A stretch of DNA of 64,000 nucleotides from Eutypa lata (GCA_022661535.1 JAKULF010000003.1:1-64000); one strand, 5' to 3'. Positions 31,459 to 44,032 are shown, counted from the first letter of the stretch. A program made the numbers and translations. The notes: generated from the sequence alone by a model not told the origin.

Positions 31459-33878
31459 TCAACTCTTCATAGGCAAGATTTCATACCGCCATATACCACA
31501 GCCAGTATCCATTTCTCCTTTATAGGCCTAAAGTCTCATGTCAGCTAACAGATATTAATGTGGGATCTGGGCGCAAAACTTACCATGTAGTGATCTACGT
31601 TCCCTGTGCCTCTACGGGCATGGCCACCTAGTTAGACATATGTGAGTAGGTTTTCTCATGACAAGCAATTTTATTTTAGAAACAGAAAAAAGGGATCAGG
31701 GAAATGGACAGTGGAAAGGACGAGGAATCTTACAGGGCCCCTTAGAAAGCGCATTGAACGCCTGGGTGCACGTCCTGTAGCACAACCCCGCGCCGTCGTC
31801 GCCTGTTTTGTGCTCGAAGCGAAACCGGAAGGTGTAGTTGTCGCCGTCACTGACCCGCGGCTCTGGTGTCTCAAGGGACTCTGGTACGGCGATCTGGTGC
31901 CTGAAGTCCAAAGAGTATAGTGTCACATCTTTACCCCCGTGATCGCAGAATTCCGGATATATGTGCTGGAAGTAGCGGTTCGTGATACGATTTCGGTCAT
32001 CATTGATATTGGTGCATGATCCCCACCTCTGACTTTCCGGGAGCCGCTTCCATGGTGGTGACCGGCCGTCCGCCGCCTCGTCACGGTCGACAACAATGCT
32101 CTGTGTATCCTCAGTTAATCAATTGTGCAACTTCCTGGCCCAAGCAAATGATGATCTCTTGTGTAATGCAGAAATTTCCCGTGGGTGAACTTATTAAATG
32201 GGGAGATACTTACGTAGTCTATGCAACTACCCTTGACCAGGTGGCCATGAGACTCTCCGACGAAGGTGTCACATCTGCCCATAGCCTCCTTGAGCAGCCG
32301 AGCGCACTCGTGGCCGTTGATTTTCACTTCCCCTCGACAGTCCGCGCGGATGGGAGCACCGAACTCGAGCCCGCCGCGGTACTCGGCGCGGATCCAAAAG
32401 CCTACCTCCTCACTCACGGTTCTGAGTGTGTACGGGTCATCGGCCGCTGAAGCTCGCCGCACTATGTGGCCGTCATACTGGTCGCAGAAGAAGTCCACAC
32501 TGTCTTCCACATTCTGTGGGTTGTCTGTCGCCCGCTGTGGCACATAGTCCGCCGCTCTCTGGCACACGACCTGCGATGACAGCGCGAAGTTCCCATCCCA
32601 AAGAGGCAGGTTTTCTTGTTGGTCCACTAGCTCCTCTAGCTTCTCATCCGATAAACCGGGGAGCGGATCCGGGTTCATGTTCGCGATACACTCACAGCCC
32701 TTGTAACGGCCATTTTTGTGCGAGAGCTAAAGTACTCATAGTATTAGTAGTATGGTCATTGCCAGCGTGGTAGTTACACGATCATATGTGTGAAGATAAA
32801 AGTTATATCAGTTCCTTCCTAAATCAGCGCCAGCGCCGTAATGTATATGTTGCATGTAGTGAACAGTTAGATCAGCGTCATGGATAGACTGGTACTTACA
32901 CCATCGCATATGCCATATTCATCCCCATCGTTTCCGCAGTCGTCGCAATTCAGGGTATAAACACCGCCTGGACATTTTTCTTTAGTGCAAAGACAGCCAC
33001 TATAGTCGCCCGAGACGCATTTCCCCCCTATAATCCTCAGTAAGCCAACCAATGAGTCAATTGATAACTGAATATGAGAGACATAATTATCAGACAAAGA
33101 AAGAAGTGAACCTACCCTCCGAGCTACACTCGTGGCAGTACAGCTCTGCATCCGGACACGTGTCCTCACAAACGCAGCCGAAGAAGATCCCAGGTGCGAA
33201 GCAGAAGGATAGCGAAGTGCCCTGACAATCAGGGGTGGTGCATCTTGGTGGGGTCGCCATCCCGGAACATCGCGTTTCCTCCTCAGCTATCTCCTCGAGG
33301 ACATCAGTAAAGACCTCACCTGCCTCGGCGTAGTTCAGCAACATCCACTACAATGTAACACATTTTAGTTAGTATATAAACCATGCTTCCGAACAATTAG
33401 AAACATAGGTTTAGCAAGAGAGAGAAGGGGGGGATAGAGAGGAAGAGAGAGGCAGGAATGGGAAGGTAAAGGTTTATTCGAAGAAACAACCCACGATAGT
33501 CCCGCCGGCCATGACTATTCCAGCAGCAAGTGCTACCTCAACAGACCCATCTGTTCCGTTATAAGTAGTTGTCGAGGTGATTGTGAGTTGCTGTCGCAGG
33601 TTGCTATATTCAGTTAAGGTAGCAAGTTCGAACTTGCCGGTGACAACATAGCCGTCCTCGAAAGTGGTAGTTAAGGTTGTTAGCGTTTCGTTGTCGGCCG
33701 GGGTATCCAAGACAATGATGGGCGGTCCGGGAGTTGTAAGAGCAGCAAGGCTCTGTGTACTACCCGCAAGTGTAGGCACAAGGCTGGTGGCTGTAGGGGT
33801 CTGGGTAAAGACGCTCGCGGCAGCGGCAAAAGCTGCTGCCGGGCATAGAATGGTAAACACTGAAATAGGCGTCATCAT
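31459..33878 (-). CDS. Seven-exon secreted cysteine-rich protein (about 578 residues)
   Basis: Exons read by splice signals: 33878-33495, 33347-33116, 33027-32900, 32726-32214, 32100-31734, 31627-31584, 31527-31459. All phases agree and the joined frame is open. Introns have GTAAGT/GTAGGT-type donors except GTGGGT for intron 1, which has a perfect TACTAAC branch. A signal peptide (MMTPISVFTILCPAAAFAAA) precedes a Thr/Ser-rich segment; a hydrophobic stretch (VALAAGIVMAGGTI then WMLLNY) spans intron 1. Two cysteine-dense modules follow (CVCEDTCPDAELYCHEC; CLCTKEKCPGGVYTLNCDDC), then a domain with GHECARLLKEAMGRCD and a C terminus with CYRTCTQAF, CGHA and DTGCGIWRYEI. This C-terminal pattern recurs in fungal secreted proteins, some next to chitinases (recollection). 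Function unknown. Confidence 0.75.
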
Positions 33879-34704
33879 CAGTATGTATCTCGTAGCAATC
33901 TCTAGCAGTATGCTACAAGTAATAACTCATAGTGCAGGACGAAGGAGGGATCGAGTTTTTCGAAAGTCAGACTTGAGTAATATATAGATGTAGATATATT
34001 TCCAGTTGTTTGTGTTTGGTCATGTATTATCATGTCTCTGAGCTTTAGCTGTATTAGAGGGTAACTTATAGGGTGAAAACAATAGGTGCTATAGATTGTG
34101 TCATGAAAATCCATATTAAATATTCTATAATGTAGTATTATACTGTTTGTTCCTTTCACACTCGGCGACAATGTCACGGCACTAAATGGAAATCTACACT
34201 ATATGACTATGCAAGATAGTTAGCCCTCGAGCTAACAAAATTCTACGTTTGTTAGTAGTGTAGGGTTATAGTCCTTGCATTGTTTTCTGTAACAAACAAT
34301 TACATCTTCTCTACATATTGTTGAGTCTACCATTCTTACATTCTCAGCACAATCATCTTTTTCCTATTGCCTTACTCCTTTCGTAAATAGCCCCAGTATG
34401 ATGTTCCTATTGTGAAGTGAATTTCCGTATGGGCCCTCCGATAGGGCCCATATTGTTTGCAATGATCCCCGGCCTATTTCACATTGTGGCAGCGCCAGAT
34501 GATCCATGTGAGTCACTAGTCAACTTAACTAGCAGCTTTTAGTAAATCCCATCATCTCCCAAATATTACTATATATAGCTATCTATCCCATCGGTCTCTC
34601 TTATAAGTTCTTCTGTCTCCCTTTAATTTTCCTCAGATCTGCCTGCTCTTTTCACAGTTTACTCAGCATCTAAGGTCTACGACAATTATTTATCCTGCGT
34701 CAAG
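33879..34704. other. Divergent promoter region
   Basis: Separates the minus-strand secreted protein from the plus-strand metallopeptidase, so it should hold both promoters. A gggccctccgatagggccc inverted repeat lies at 34431-34449 and could form a hairpin. Positions 34560-34640 are C/T-rich, as in fungal core promoters, before the ATG at 34705. Confidence 0.5.
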
Positions 34705-36367
34705 ATGAAGGCTGTTAACTTCCATTGGGCTTGGGCCTTCTTGGTCATATTGATATCGACTGTTGCCACGGGCTTGCCATCTCCCCTAGTCAACTACAAC
34801 AACTTTACTATGATCCACTCACTGAATGCCAGCCACTATAACGGTTCGATTGCAAGTCAACCGATTAAAGCACCGGCGGCATCGAGATATACCTGGTGGA
34901 TCGATGGCAGCTGTACAGCAAGGGAAGGGTTCATGGCAGCTTTTAACGAAGCCCGGGAAATGGCTTGTCTGGCATCAATCAAGCTAGCCAGTTCTAGTGA
35001 TTGGGACTTTGAAACAGTATTCCAGAACACCTTTCACGCCCCAACCTATTCTGCCGAGCAATATGACCACCCTCAGTTCTGGAGAAGGCGCTTTAGACGT
35101 GCACCGAAAAAGACGCCTCGGGAACATGTTGGTTGTAAGCTGCGACTATTCCCTTTTACTATGAAATTGTTGCTAACCAGTCTCACAAAAGATGTGCTTG
35201 GGGGAATTTGTAGAGATTGGACTGAGAGCCCCAACTTCGAAACGGCGTTATTGCGACTCTACTGCAACTCTGGTAAGCATTATCTTTGATAAGTTGTTGA
35301 AAATCCACCCCTTACCTGAACATTACAATCAATATAATAATAACTATTAAACTACTTCATTCACATGTTGCTAATTATCACACTCATAGGGCGCTCACTT
35401 ACCACCAAAGTAACTCAGGGTTATAGCGTAGATGAAAAGGGCCAACAGCAGTACGCGTACGTATCATATTCCAATAAATCGTCAAAGGTTCCAACTTTTC
35501 ACTGGGTTCTCATTATGTCCCAAGGACCTTGAGGTTGACCGGGGGAAAAACAAATGTGTACTAACTTTCATTGCTTGATAGGGACTTCAAGAATGGTATT
35601 ATGGCACCGCGGCTCTGTAGTGAATACCTTGGAGAGGGGCAACCCCAAACCAGGGTAATGGCATATCTCACGGGCACCCAAATGTCAATTTTCGACCAAC
35701 GAAAAGATCGCGCGTTGGCGATTTTCTGCGATTCGTTATTTGATAAGCCGGAGGGGAACCTTGCGAACACCATCGACGATTTGAATTTATATGACTGTAA
35801 GCAGAACCAGAGGACGCTCCACCCGCCCCCACGTTAATCTTCGTGGTCATAGATCATATCTACGAGATTCTCTTTTACCCCTTTTCATAAGTGTGCAGGT
35901 GCTAACATCGAGTCTCAAAGTGCAAACAATGCGCCTAGATGACCTTCAGTATTTGCTTTCTAGGAACATCTTACATGAGGTTAGTAATACCTACAAGCCA
36001 TAGCACGGAAACCCCACGACGAAGTAGAAATTAAGTTACTGACTTATTGTATTCGCAGTGGACGCATTCGTACCCTTATTTGTTAAGCGACGTACCAAAC
36101 CGATGGGGGGGGAGGGAAGTTCCAGGGTCCGCTTATGGGTGGACGAATAATATGATCAAGAGACCTCCAGAGGCATTAATAAATGCCGATAGCTACGCTA
36201 TGTTAGGTTTATGGGCAAAGCTGTCCCATGCTCAACGACCGGACGCGGAACGCGGCAATATTGTACGAGGGGGCTTCACCCTGGCTCGGGACCCAGGGCC
36301 GTTTCATGCGGCCCAGATTGAAGCGAGTCAACAGAGGTTCGACGGGAAGCTAATGTGCTATCGTTAG
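34705..36367 (+). CDS. Secreted aspzincin (M35-like) metallopeptidase, possibly frameshifted
   Basis: Exons by splice signals: 34705-35272, 35390-35459, 35582-35791, about 35921-35979, 36059-36367. A signal peptide (AWAFLVILISTVATG) opens the protein. Exon 4 ends in ILHE and exon 5 begins WTHSYPY, so the zinc motif HEWTH is split exactly by intron 4 (GTTAGT...TTCGCAG). NADSYAMLG in exon 5 supplies the third zinc ligand Asp, as in deuterolysin and lysine-specific endopeptidases. Exon 3 to 4 is uncertain: the obvious acceptor (GTGCAG at 35898) leads to TGA after 14 codons, while an AAG acceptor near 35920 keeps the frame. So the gene is either intact with an unusual acceptor or frameshifted. 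Family proteins cleave other proteins outside the cell. Confidence 0.78.
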
Positions 36368-37833
36368 CGTTGCACATTAAAGCGGGAGGAACATCTGCTG
36401 GCCGGTAGATGTAATACTAGCAGAGGATGTTTTTTATTCTCGAGCATAGACTTTGTATTCACAATAGGTTTATCACCGACGCCTCAGTTCTGGGATTCTA
36501 CGGTCGAGGAAACTACGCCAGGTTCTCCTAAGCAGCTACTAGGTATAGGGAGAGACAGAATAATACGGGGTTCATCCTATACTTGATAGTATTGGTAGCA
36601 CGTCCAAGGATACAGATAAGTGTGGTTTGGGTGCGCCGCGGCATCTGGAGGCCGGAAATGACGAAAAAATGAAGTAGCAACGCACTAGCCCAACTAAAAG
36701 TCCAAACAGTAGTAGTAGTAGCTCTCCGGGGTTCGTCTAACATTCATATAGAGCGCTCCATTTGAACGGGAGGGCGCATGGTTCACGAATTCACGAAGAC
36801 GACTTTCACAGATGTGTTATGTAGATATGATGGATCATGGATCTCGCAAGTTCACTTACTCGCTCGCCATTTTAAAGGTAAATCTCACTATATGATGGCC
36901 CAGGGGCTGCTTAGACCTTTCGAGTCGAATACACAGACGCAACTGCTATCGCATCAGGGTGATGAATAGGGCTGTGCATATACTACAAACCAGTGACGCG
37001 GGGGACTACGAGCAGGTCAGGATTTCAATATACGGCGAACGTTCGTCAGTTACTCAACACCAACGGTCCAGAACCATCAGCAGATAGAATCATCACACCT
37101 ACGTTGAGTATAGGGAGCTAGCGGTACAGTGTCTGTTTGTCTCTGAATTCGGGAATAGCATACGGAGATGTTTTGCGGTGGATTCTTCGTGATAATTCAT
37201 CGAGATCATTCATTGAGCACTTCAAAGCTTTAATAGGACTTATTAAACGGACACTTACAAACTACATTGTTTATCTGCATACGTGGCGCTGTAGTTACAT
37301 ACATGAGAAGCTATAAGCTGTTGACGGGCGGAAACCCTCCCTGAAATTGATGTTTTGTTGAGGGAACACCCATTTGATTATGTTCAAGTTGCCATTGCAT
37401 AAGTGTTATGTCAATTTGGAATAGTGTAAAGTCTTCTTTTTTATTAGGTGTAAATTAGAATTGCCCAGGCCATTCCTTGTCGGCTGTCTAGCGTGCAAAC
37501 ATGCATCCCAACTACGGTGATCAATTGATCAACAAAGCAGCAAAAAGTTAACTCCTTCCTTTCATTCCAACAACACCAACAACACCAACAAACTCCAGCG
37601 GATCTTCTAAGTGCCTTCTTTTTTAACGGAGCGAAGTATGACTGGAATGAACCGAGGGTTATCATGTTAACTTTTTGATCTCTTAACATTTATTGTCCAG
37701 AATAGAAACGTAAATTCCAGTGTGCCATATAGCCCATGCGCGGCCAAAGGGGGGTTAGGTAGACCTGGCAGCCGTTGTCAGTAAAAACAAGTGTGTTGGC
37801 AGCATAGCACCCTGGAGGTAAGGAGGAGGTGGA
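36368..37833. other. Intergenic, no supported gene
   Basis: About 1.5 kb with only short frames such as 36778-36969 (+), none with features. A caacaacaccaacaacacc run lies near 37570. Confidence 0.45.
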
Positions 37834-38218
37834 ATGGACCGCAAGGCTGCTGCTAATGCTCTCGACTTAGGACCCGGTAAGGAGTCCAGAAGACTTGTTA
37901 ACCTGAATGAGTACCGGATAAGTATGGACGTACACACCGGTAAGTTGACCAGCTGTTGTTACAGCTGTACGGTAGCTATACAGACCCCAGGCGTTGATCT
38001 CTGCGTGCCCCAGAATCCGCTACTCTCCCGGCTCATGTGCTGTTCTATTTGGAGCCGAATACAGCCAGGAGATCATCCCATCTATGCTCGGTGAAGAATC
38101 GCACCTAGGTATGCAAAGCGATAATAATGGTGGAACAGGCTGTGAAGAAATAAATCAGTCCATTGATACAGGTTACGGATACCGGCGGGTTTTGGCGACA
38201 GAAGATCCACCTACTTAA
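37834..38218 (+). CDS. Hypothetical small gene, splicing unresolved
   Basis: An ATG at 37834 opens a basic frame that reaches a good donor (ggtaagt) at 37940. Using the acceptor at 37990 gives a 51-nt intron and an open frame ending at 38094. A different frame from about 37994 to 38218 (RIRYSPGSCAVLFGAEYSQE) looks more protein-like but is not in phase with that intron. Either the gene is broken or the splice choice is wrong. No family recognised. Confidence 0.3.
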
Positions 38219-38854
38219 CGTAAAGTTGTGTATCAGGTGCCTATTGTGTAGAATAGCGTGAAGTCATATTGCAACTTGTCAGTTCTTGTGAACCTGATAG
38301 CAGGCATGGTGGCAAATGACGGTGACGATGAAGTGTTAGGACTGGGTTGTCAGAACTTGCTGCGAGAGCTCACAGGTAATAGAATGAGGGGGTTGATGGT
38401 AGTAGTTAAGATGATGATGTTTTGTAGCTCAACAAGGGTAAAATCGGGGGCTAATCGAGGACAGGCCGTAACAACTAGGATGGACTGGATCTATTCTTCG
38501 GTTTTATCGACTACGAGATGGCTCTTCGGTCATTCAATGCCACTAGGTAGAATCAATCAATTTGGTGAGACACGCTAACCTCAAATCTCACCAAGCCACG
38601 TGCAGAACAATGTTACTTATCAGCTCCCTTACTGGATGCTTGGTTGCTAGATCGAAACTCTGTTCTTCAATAACCATAATTTTTGTCTCCAAATCTAAAT
38701 AATCCATTAACTAGCGTATTTCGAGAAGAATATTAAACCAATATCACTACTCGTATTATTTTATTCAACTTTTGGTTGTATTGGGTAACTGCATGTCGTG
38801 TCAAAAGTAAACAGGGACTCAGTACGTCCACCTAGCCGAATTCCAGTCTTGCAT
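38219..38854. other. Intergenic, no supported gene
   Basis: One 106-residue frame at 38258-38578 (+) has no recognisable features. Confidence 0.4.
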
Positions 38855-39490
38855 TCACAATCTCTCAGCATAGACTTTCAGATCACGACCTTGCTGTGAG
38901 AACTGGGCCTGTAGCTTCTCGCGCATCAGAAGCACTGTGGGTGTCAAGAGACTAGAGTAATAGGTCTCATAGGACAGATACCTCGTCACACCGCCTCCCA
39001 GATCAACGAGAACATTAGGATGTTCAGCAGCGATGAAGGTACCGTTCAGCCCGTCATCTACCCCCCACGCGTTCAACATAAAACCATTGTCCCCATCTCG
39101 GTCGAGTACGGTGATAATCTCGTTGCTTGTCGAGTTTATGCCTTCAAGAAGGCCTGTGGTAACTAGGACCATCGACATGCCGATATACACACCATTGGGT
39201 GTTTCGCCTACATCGGACGGTAGTTTGACATCAACTACAAAACTGTTCCATGTAGAATATTGGTTATAATCCAGCAGCGCATCGTAAATCCTCGATATTG
39301 GCGCGTTTATAACCTCCTCCGTGCACACAACGAAGACGCCATTTTCCGATCCATAGGTTGGCGTGGGTAGTGTGTCTCTGTAATCCTCGGGACACTTCAA
39401 AGATGGCCAGTCGACATTCTCTGTGATTGCCAAAACTGGCCACAATATTAAGGCTAAGGTAGTTGGGATATACGGCGATTTGAAATACAT
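38855..39490 (-). CDS. Secreted SRPBCC (START-like/polyketide cyclase) protein
   Basis: Single-exon frame of 211 residues. A signal peptide (IPTTLALILWPVLA) is followed at about residues 57-190 by a SRPBCC-type domain: the opening strand VVCTEEVINAPISRIYDALLDY with the helix leading to STWNSFVVDVK is the family hallmark, and the long C-terminal helix (LTPTVLLMREKLQAQF) closes the ligand pocket. Such folds bind hydrophobic ligands. Secreted versions occur in fungi but have no settled role. No partner genes adjoin it. Confidence 0.8.
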   Translation of the reverse strand: MYFKSPYIPTTLALILWPVLAITENVDWPSLKCPEDYRDTLPTPTYGSENGVFVVCTEEVINAPISRIYDALLDYNQYSTWNSFVVDVKLPSDVGETPNGVYIGMSMVLVTTGLLEGINSTSNEIITVLDRDGDNGFMLNAWGVDDGLNGTFIAAEHPNVLVDLGGGVTRYLSYETYYSSLLTPTVLLMREKLQAQFSQQGRDLKVYAERL

Positions 39491-40890
39491 CTTTCTAGCT
39501 GTGATGAAGATGATGAAGTAAATTTTGTTATGAGGTGGTGCAACTGATCATGATCATCTGAGGAGATGGTTCGTTCTTTTATTACTTGATAAATATATAT
39601 CCCGTAAACATGTGCTGATCTTGCTGTAATGAGTTGCGGGTTGAGACATAAACTAATCTTGATCGGATGTAGCGCTAAACTTAGGGAGGAAAGTGGTTCA
39701 TTATGTCTTCATTCCGAAGGGAAGTCTTGGCCCCTTGATTATCATTTCATCTTGAATGGAGTACGGTCGGTCTTTAGTTTTAACATATGCTTAATTGAAG
39801 TTGTATTCTATTTAGGATGAACAAGAGTATAGTGGGTGCTTGTATTAGCTCAGCAAATTACTGAGACTCCTCCTATTTATGTTTCGTCCCTTAGTGGTCT
39901 TGTGTTGAGTGGATTTAACATCTATATTAAGTTTTATATCAGGTGAGGTGCCAGGTGGGTCTTTCCAGGTTTCAAACTGATCTTCTGACGTGGAATAGCT
40001 TGTATGACGGGCGGGGGAGAAAAGATGTCTATAGTTGGACAAGGCGGTGGATGTTACGTGAGAAATATCATCGTCAAAAGATAGGCTGGGGGGGGGGGGG
40101 TGGTAAGTACTAAAGGAAAGACGTATCACAAGATTCTTTTTTTATCACGAATCAACCTCCATCACTTGGTATTTTGACCCTAGCTAGGCGTTTGTTATAA
40201 GCTCTCTTCCGAAGCTCGTTATCAGCTGTGGCATCACCATCATCGTCGCCCTGTTTCTTCCCTTCTTCATCTATATGCCAGCTCATTCAACATTCCTACA
40301 TTTCACGTGCTAATTGATATTCTTTTCAACCTCCCTTTATATTTCCATTACTCCAGTAGAACGCACCTAGTTCAAGGTTAAATTCATTCCTTGTACCGCG
40401 CCAAGCATACTTATTAAGGACGAGTAGTATATTCATACACTCTCTCCACCTCCTGTCCTTGCTATTTGGAGAATCATTGGCTAGCAGCTAGCAACTCGCC
40501 AATTCCAATCAACTCATGAACTCTAGAATCGCGGCATCAACTACGAGAACCAGGAAAGTGCCTAATTCAATCAAACGCCCCAAGAAACACTTGAAGGCGT
40601 TACTCCCCAAGACCAATGAGGCTATCAACCAACTCACAGTAGACAGAGATAAAAGCAATCGCAAGATTAAACCAGCACAGGAAATTAAAGGTCAAAGTGG
40701 ATGCTCATCGAAAGTTCAGTAATATTGTGCTAGGTAGTTAGACGAAGTTGAATAACACATATCTTGACTAGATAGTAGTAACAACTCAAAGTATCCACAT
40801 GTTCTAAGCCCATGAGTTGGAGATAGTTGAAGCATTAAGGGTAGACTGAGTCAGTCAAAGATCAAAACACCTATACGATAACATGAATCT
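39491..40890. other. Intergenic with a 13-base G run
   Basis: No confident gene. A 68-residue very basic frame with ATG at 40516 (+) is possible but unsupported. Poly-G at 40088-40100 on the + strand. The C/T-rich stretch 40440-40500 resembles a promoter. Confidence 0.45.
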
Positions 40891-42508
40891 TTAAAGATGG
40901 TACCGAAAATCACGATTCTGCTTGTCTGTAAGCCCTGCATACGCTGTTCCGTCAGTGACCCCTTGTCCACGACCTGTAGATTTCCTCTCCCTTCTTGAAT
41001 TTTCCATCGCATAGTAACTACGACATAGGACCGCGACGCCTATCGTGACTGCCCACATGATAGCCAAGGTAAGCTTCGCTGGCTTATATTCTGGGGCGTT
41101 CTTCGCCTGGAATGTCTCGGGCCCGATGATATTGCCGATAGCAAAAGCGACATTCATCCCTGCCGTAGCATACGTCCGCTTTGTATAACCGGCTGTGTTA
41201 CAGGTGAGCCACTGAAATGTGATGACGGTTGCTCCGGGTAAAAAGTTGATCAAATATATCCCTGTCAATAAGCCCCCTTTTCGCGATTGGGGCAGGAAGG
41301 AGAGTAAGCAAGCACCGGTAGTACCTACTACGCCTCCTACGACGTTTATGAGCCATCTACTGCCATAGTTACGGACGACGTAACCGAAGCTAAGTGTTGC
41401 TAGCATGTTCACAGCCCCTGATGGGATGTTGAGAAGTGCGGCATGTTTAGGGGTATAGCCGAAACTAGTGAGGATCCTTGCGGAGTAAGCTGTGACAACC
41501 CCAGAGCCACTCGCTTGTAGGATAATTATCAAGAAGATACCCCAGCAACCTAAGTCACGTAAGCCCTCTACGAGCTGGCCTGGGTAGAAGTGCTTGTTCT
41601 CGATGCCAGTCTGGTTAACTTTGATATGCTCTAGTAGAGCAACCTTTTCGTCATTGGTGAGAAACCTAGCGTCCATGGGGTTGTCTGGGACGAATAGCAA
41701 GACGAATACCCCAAGAGCTCCCGTAAGTAGTCCAAGAATCAAGAACATCGTCTTCCAACTTGACAGCGCAGCTGTTTCAGGCACGTGTTGAAATGCGAAC
41801 GAGATCAGGCCACCCGCCATTTGTCCTATGCTCATTCCACTATACCAGTAAGAAAACCGCAACGCTTGTTCGTCGTAGGTGAAATACTGACTGCATAGCA
41901 GCATGAGCGCCGGTGGGATGCCAGATTCGAATGCGCCACTAATAACGCGCAGCGTAACAAGTCCGGCGTTATTATGAAGTGCTGCGTGACAAGCTGTCGC
42001 TAGACCCCAACCAAAGAGGTCGACGGCTAGGCATTTGGCAACAGGAAGGCGATTCAACAGCCAGATGTTTGCTAGCGAAAAGAACAAGACGGCAATGTAG
42101 AAGGAGGCTGAGGCGTGAGAATACTGGCTTCCAGTGAGATGAAGTTGCTGGGAGAGTCCCATGATATTCGCATACTGATACGTGCACGAAGTATTAGTAC
42201 AGTCTTGAGCTAGTTGCATCATACAACCTCACATTAAGCAGGACCTTGTCCAGAAAGTTCATTGTATAGCATAGACAGAATAACGGCATGACTCTCCAGT
42301 CTATCTTTCTCCGTAGTCTCCTGGTGAAGCTGGGTACTTTGGAGAGCTCGGCGGAGGCTACATTTTTGTGTTGAGCCAGGAAGTCTAAGGCTTTGTCGTT
42401 CTGACTATCATCAGACAATTGGGGCGACAAGCTTTGCTCCGAAAGCCCCTTTTCGACTGGGGGTGAACAATCCTGAATATGGTCGATGCTCTGTTCATTA
42501 ACAGACAT
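40891..42508 (-). CDS. MFS transporter, allantoate permease (Dal5-like) family
   Basis: Two exons: 42508-42233 and 42174-40891, with a 58-nt intron (GTGAGG...TATCAG, branch GTACTAATAC), giving 519 residues. The N-terminal cytosolic tail leads to RRKIDWRVMPLFCLCYTMNFLDKV, the first-helix signature of the anion:cation symporter group that includes Dal5, and NYANIMGLSQQLHLTGSQYS follows across the splice. About twelve helices are present, with the LFVPDNPMDARFLT loop motif in the middle. Substrates in this group are small carboxylates, vitamins or ureido compounds; the exact one cannot be told. The gene appears intact. The first ATG (42508) was chosen because the longer frame begins at TTG. Confidence 0.92.
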
Positions 42509-43436
42509 TGCGATGTTCAGATGCAAATAGGTTCGTGGGCAATTATGTAGTCAACGTTAATTGTCTTCCAATAATACAGATATGAACATTCTGGTGAAGT
42601 AGTCAATCAATCCGACATTAGATGATAGACTGCCAAGGGAATCCGGAGAAGGAGGGGGAAACCGAAGCAATATATCGCGAAGTGCCACAGGGCTTGACGA
42701 CAACACAACTGCACCATGTCTGATTGGTTTTTGGATGAGTAAAGAGTGTAAGACATGGGTAAGCAATCTAGCATTGGCACATGCTGCCCTATTGGTTGAA
42801 GAAGGTTCACTTCGCTACGATGCTCAATGCGGCACGTGGGGCAGACCCAGGCAAGACGGATTCCGAGCCACCATGTTAGCTATTGGGCACCATAGCCGAC
42901 GAAGGGTGAGATGGCGTCACTTGCATCAAGCCTCTAGGTGCCGAAAGCGCTGGGGCATACAGACGCCATTTCGTAGCTCACCGTGATTGGGGGCTGTAAT
43001 AGTAAGTATATTAGCCGCTAACCATCTTCCTAAGCACGTATCTATACATTGCAATATAACATTAAGCTAGATATCTCTTCAAGTGTGGGGTGATCAGATG
43101 AATCGGGGATTGGATTGATCTCTTTGCTTGGCTCGCTGGTAGATTAGACTTAGAGAAATCAACTATCACATACCATCAATTCAATCTTCTGTGTGTGATT
43201 CTTTATAGCAATCTTTCGGGTATATAGTGTAAAAGGTCGTTACCACTGAATCATCATTATACCACCATTTCTCCACGTTCATTAACATCACATCAATACC
43301 GGCAGCAACCTTGTATTGTACGCTTATAGCTAACAGCACCTATTCGGATTTTAAGCTCCTGCATGATATCTCGCCATTACATAATCCCATGATTTGACCC
43401 ATTCACCAAGAGAATCGATGAGCTTGTAATACCAGG
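42509..43436. other. Intergenic, no supported gene
   Basis: Short frames near 42560-42990 have no recognisable features. Confidence 0.45.
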
Positions 43437-43855
43437 TCAAAATAGATCCTTATCAAACAACCATTCATCATCATCATCTCCTCCTTCATTGTCACCATCA
43501 TGTGTAGCTGCCGATACAAGCTCTCCCAGAGTATCTGATAAATAACCGTCTTGGAACAACAGGTCCTCGATATTCTCGAATTCTGGTTCGTTATCGAGTA
43601 TGTTTGCTTTTGGCGTTTCACAACGTCTCTTTAGGGTACCTGCATTGTGGAATACAAGTAAGGGATGTTGTATTTTCTAAATCTATAATGACGGTTAATC
43701 CTTATAATCCCGACCCAAACGTGCCCATCACCGCCGCCCGTATTCGCCTGCAACCTCCACCAATCCCGGCTCTATCCAGTTATAACACCAGGTATAACAC
43801 CAAGGCTCGTCAACCCCCATTCATCTACGCAGCAGAGAACTTCATTCGTAGACAT
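43437..43855 (-). CDS. Small acidic protein, at least one good exon
   Basis: A 203-nt minus-strand exon (43639-43437) preceded by an acceptor (caatgcag) encodes a strongly acidic end, with EPEFENIEDLLFQDGYLSD and a poly-Asp/Glu stretch before WLFDKDLF and TGA. A possible first exon (43855-43801, MSTNEVLCCVDEW) joins in phase through a weak GTGTTA donor and a 161-nt intron, for about 86 residues. The second exon looks coding; the first is a guess. It may instead be the orphan last exon of a larger lost gene. Confidence 0.4.
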
Positions 43856-44032
43856 CAAAGATAACGCATGAGGGGTAGTGAGAATCTAGATCTTTCTACT
43901 ACCTACCAGTTTTAGAGGTATATGCGACTGCATATATAAGGGCCGTCATCCTATAAAACGTATGGAAGTCAGGTATCAGGTATCAACGGCCCGGTATTGA
44001 TATGGTGCCCTTTATGATATCCAACAGCAGAC

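Noticed and set aside
40516..40722. 68-codon basic frame with ATG
   Set aside because: No signal, domain or second exon; mentioned only as a possibility in the intergenic entry.
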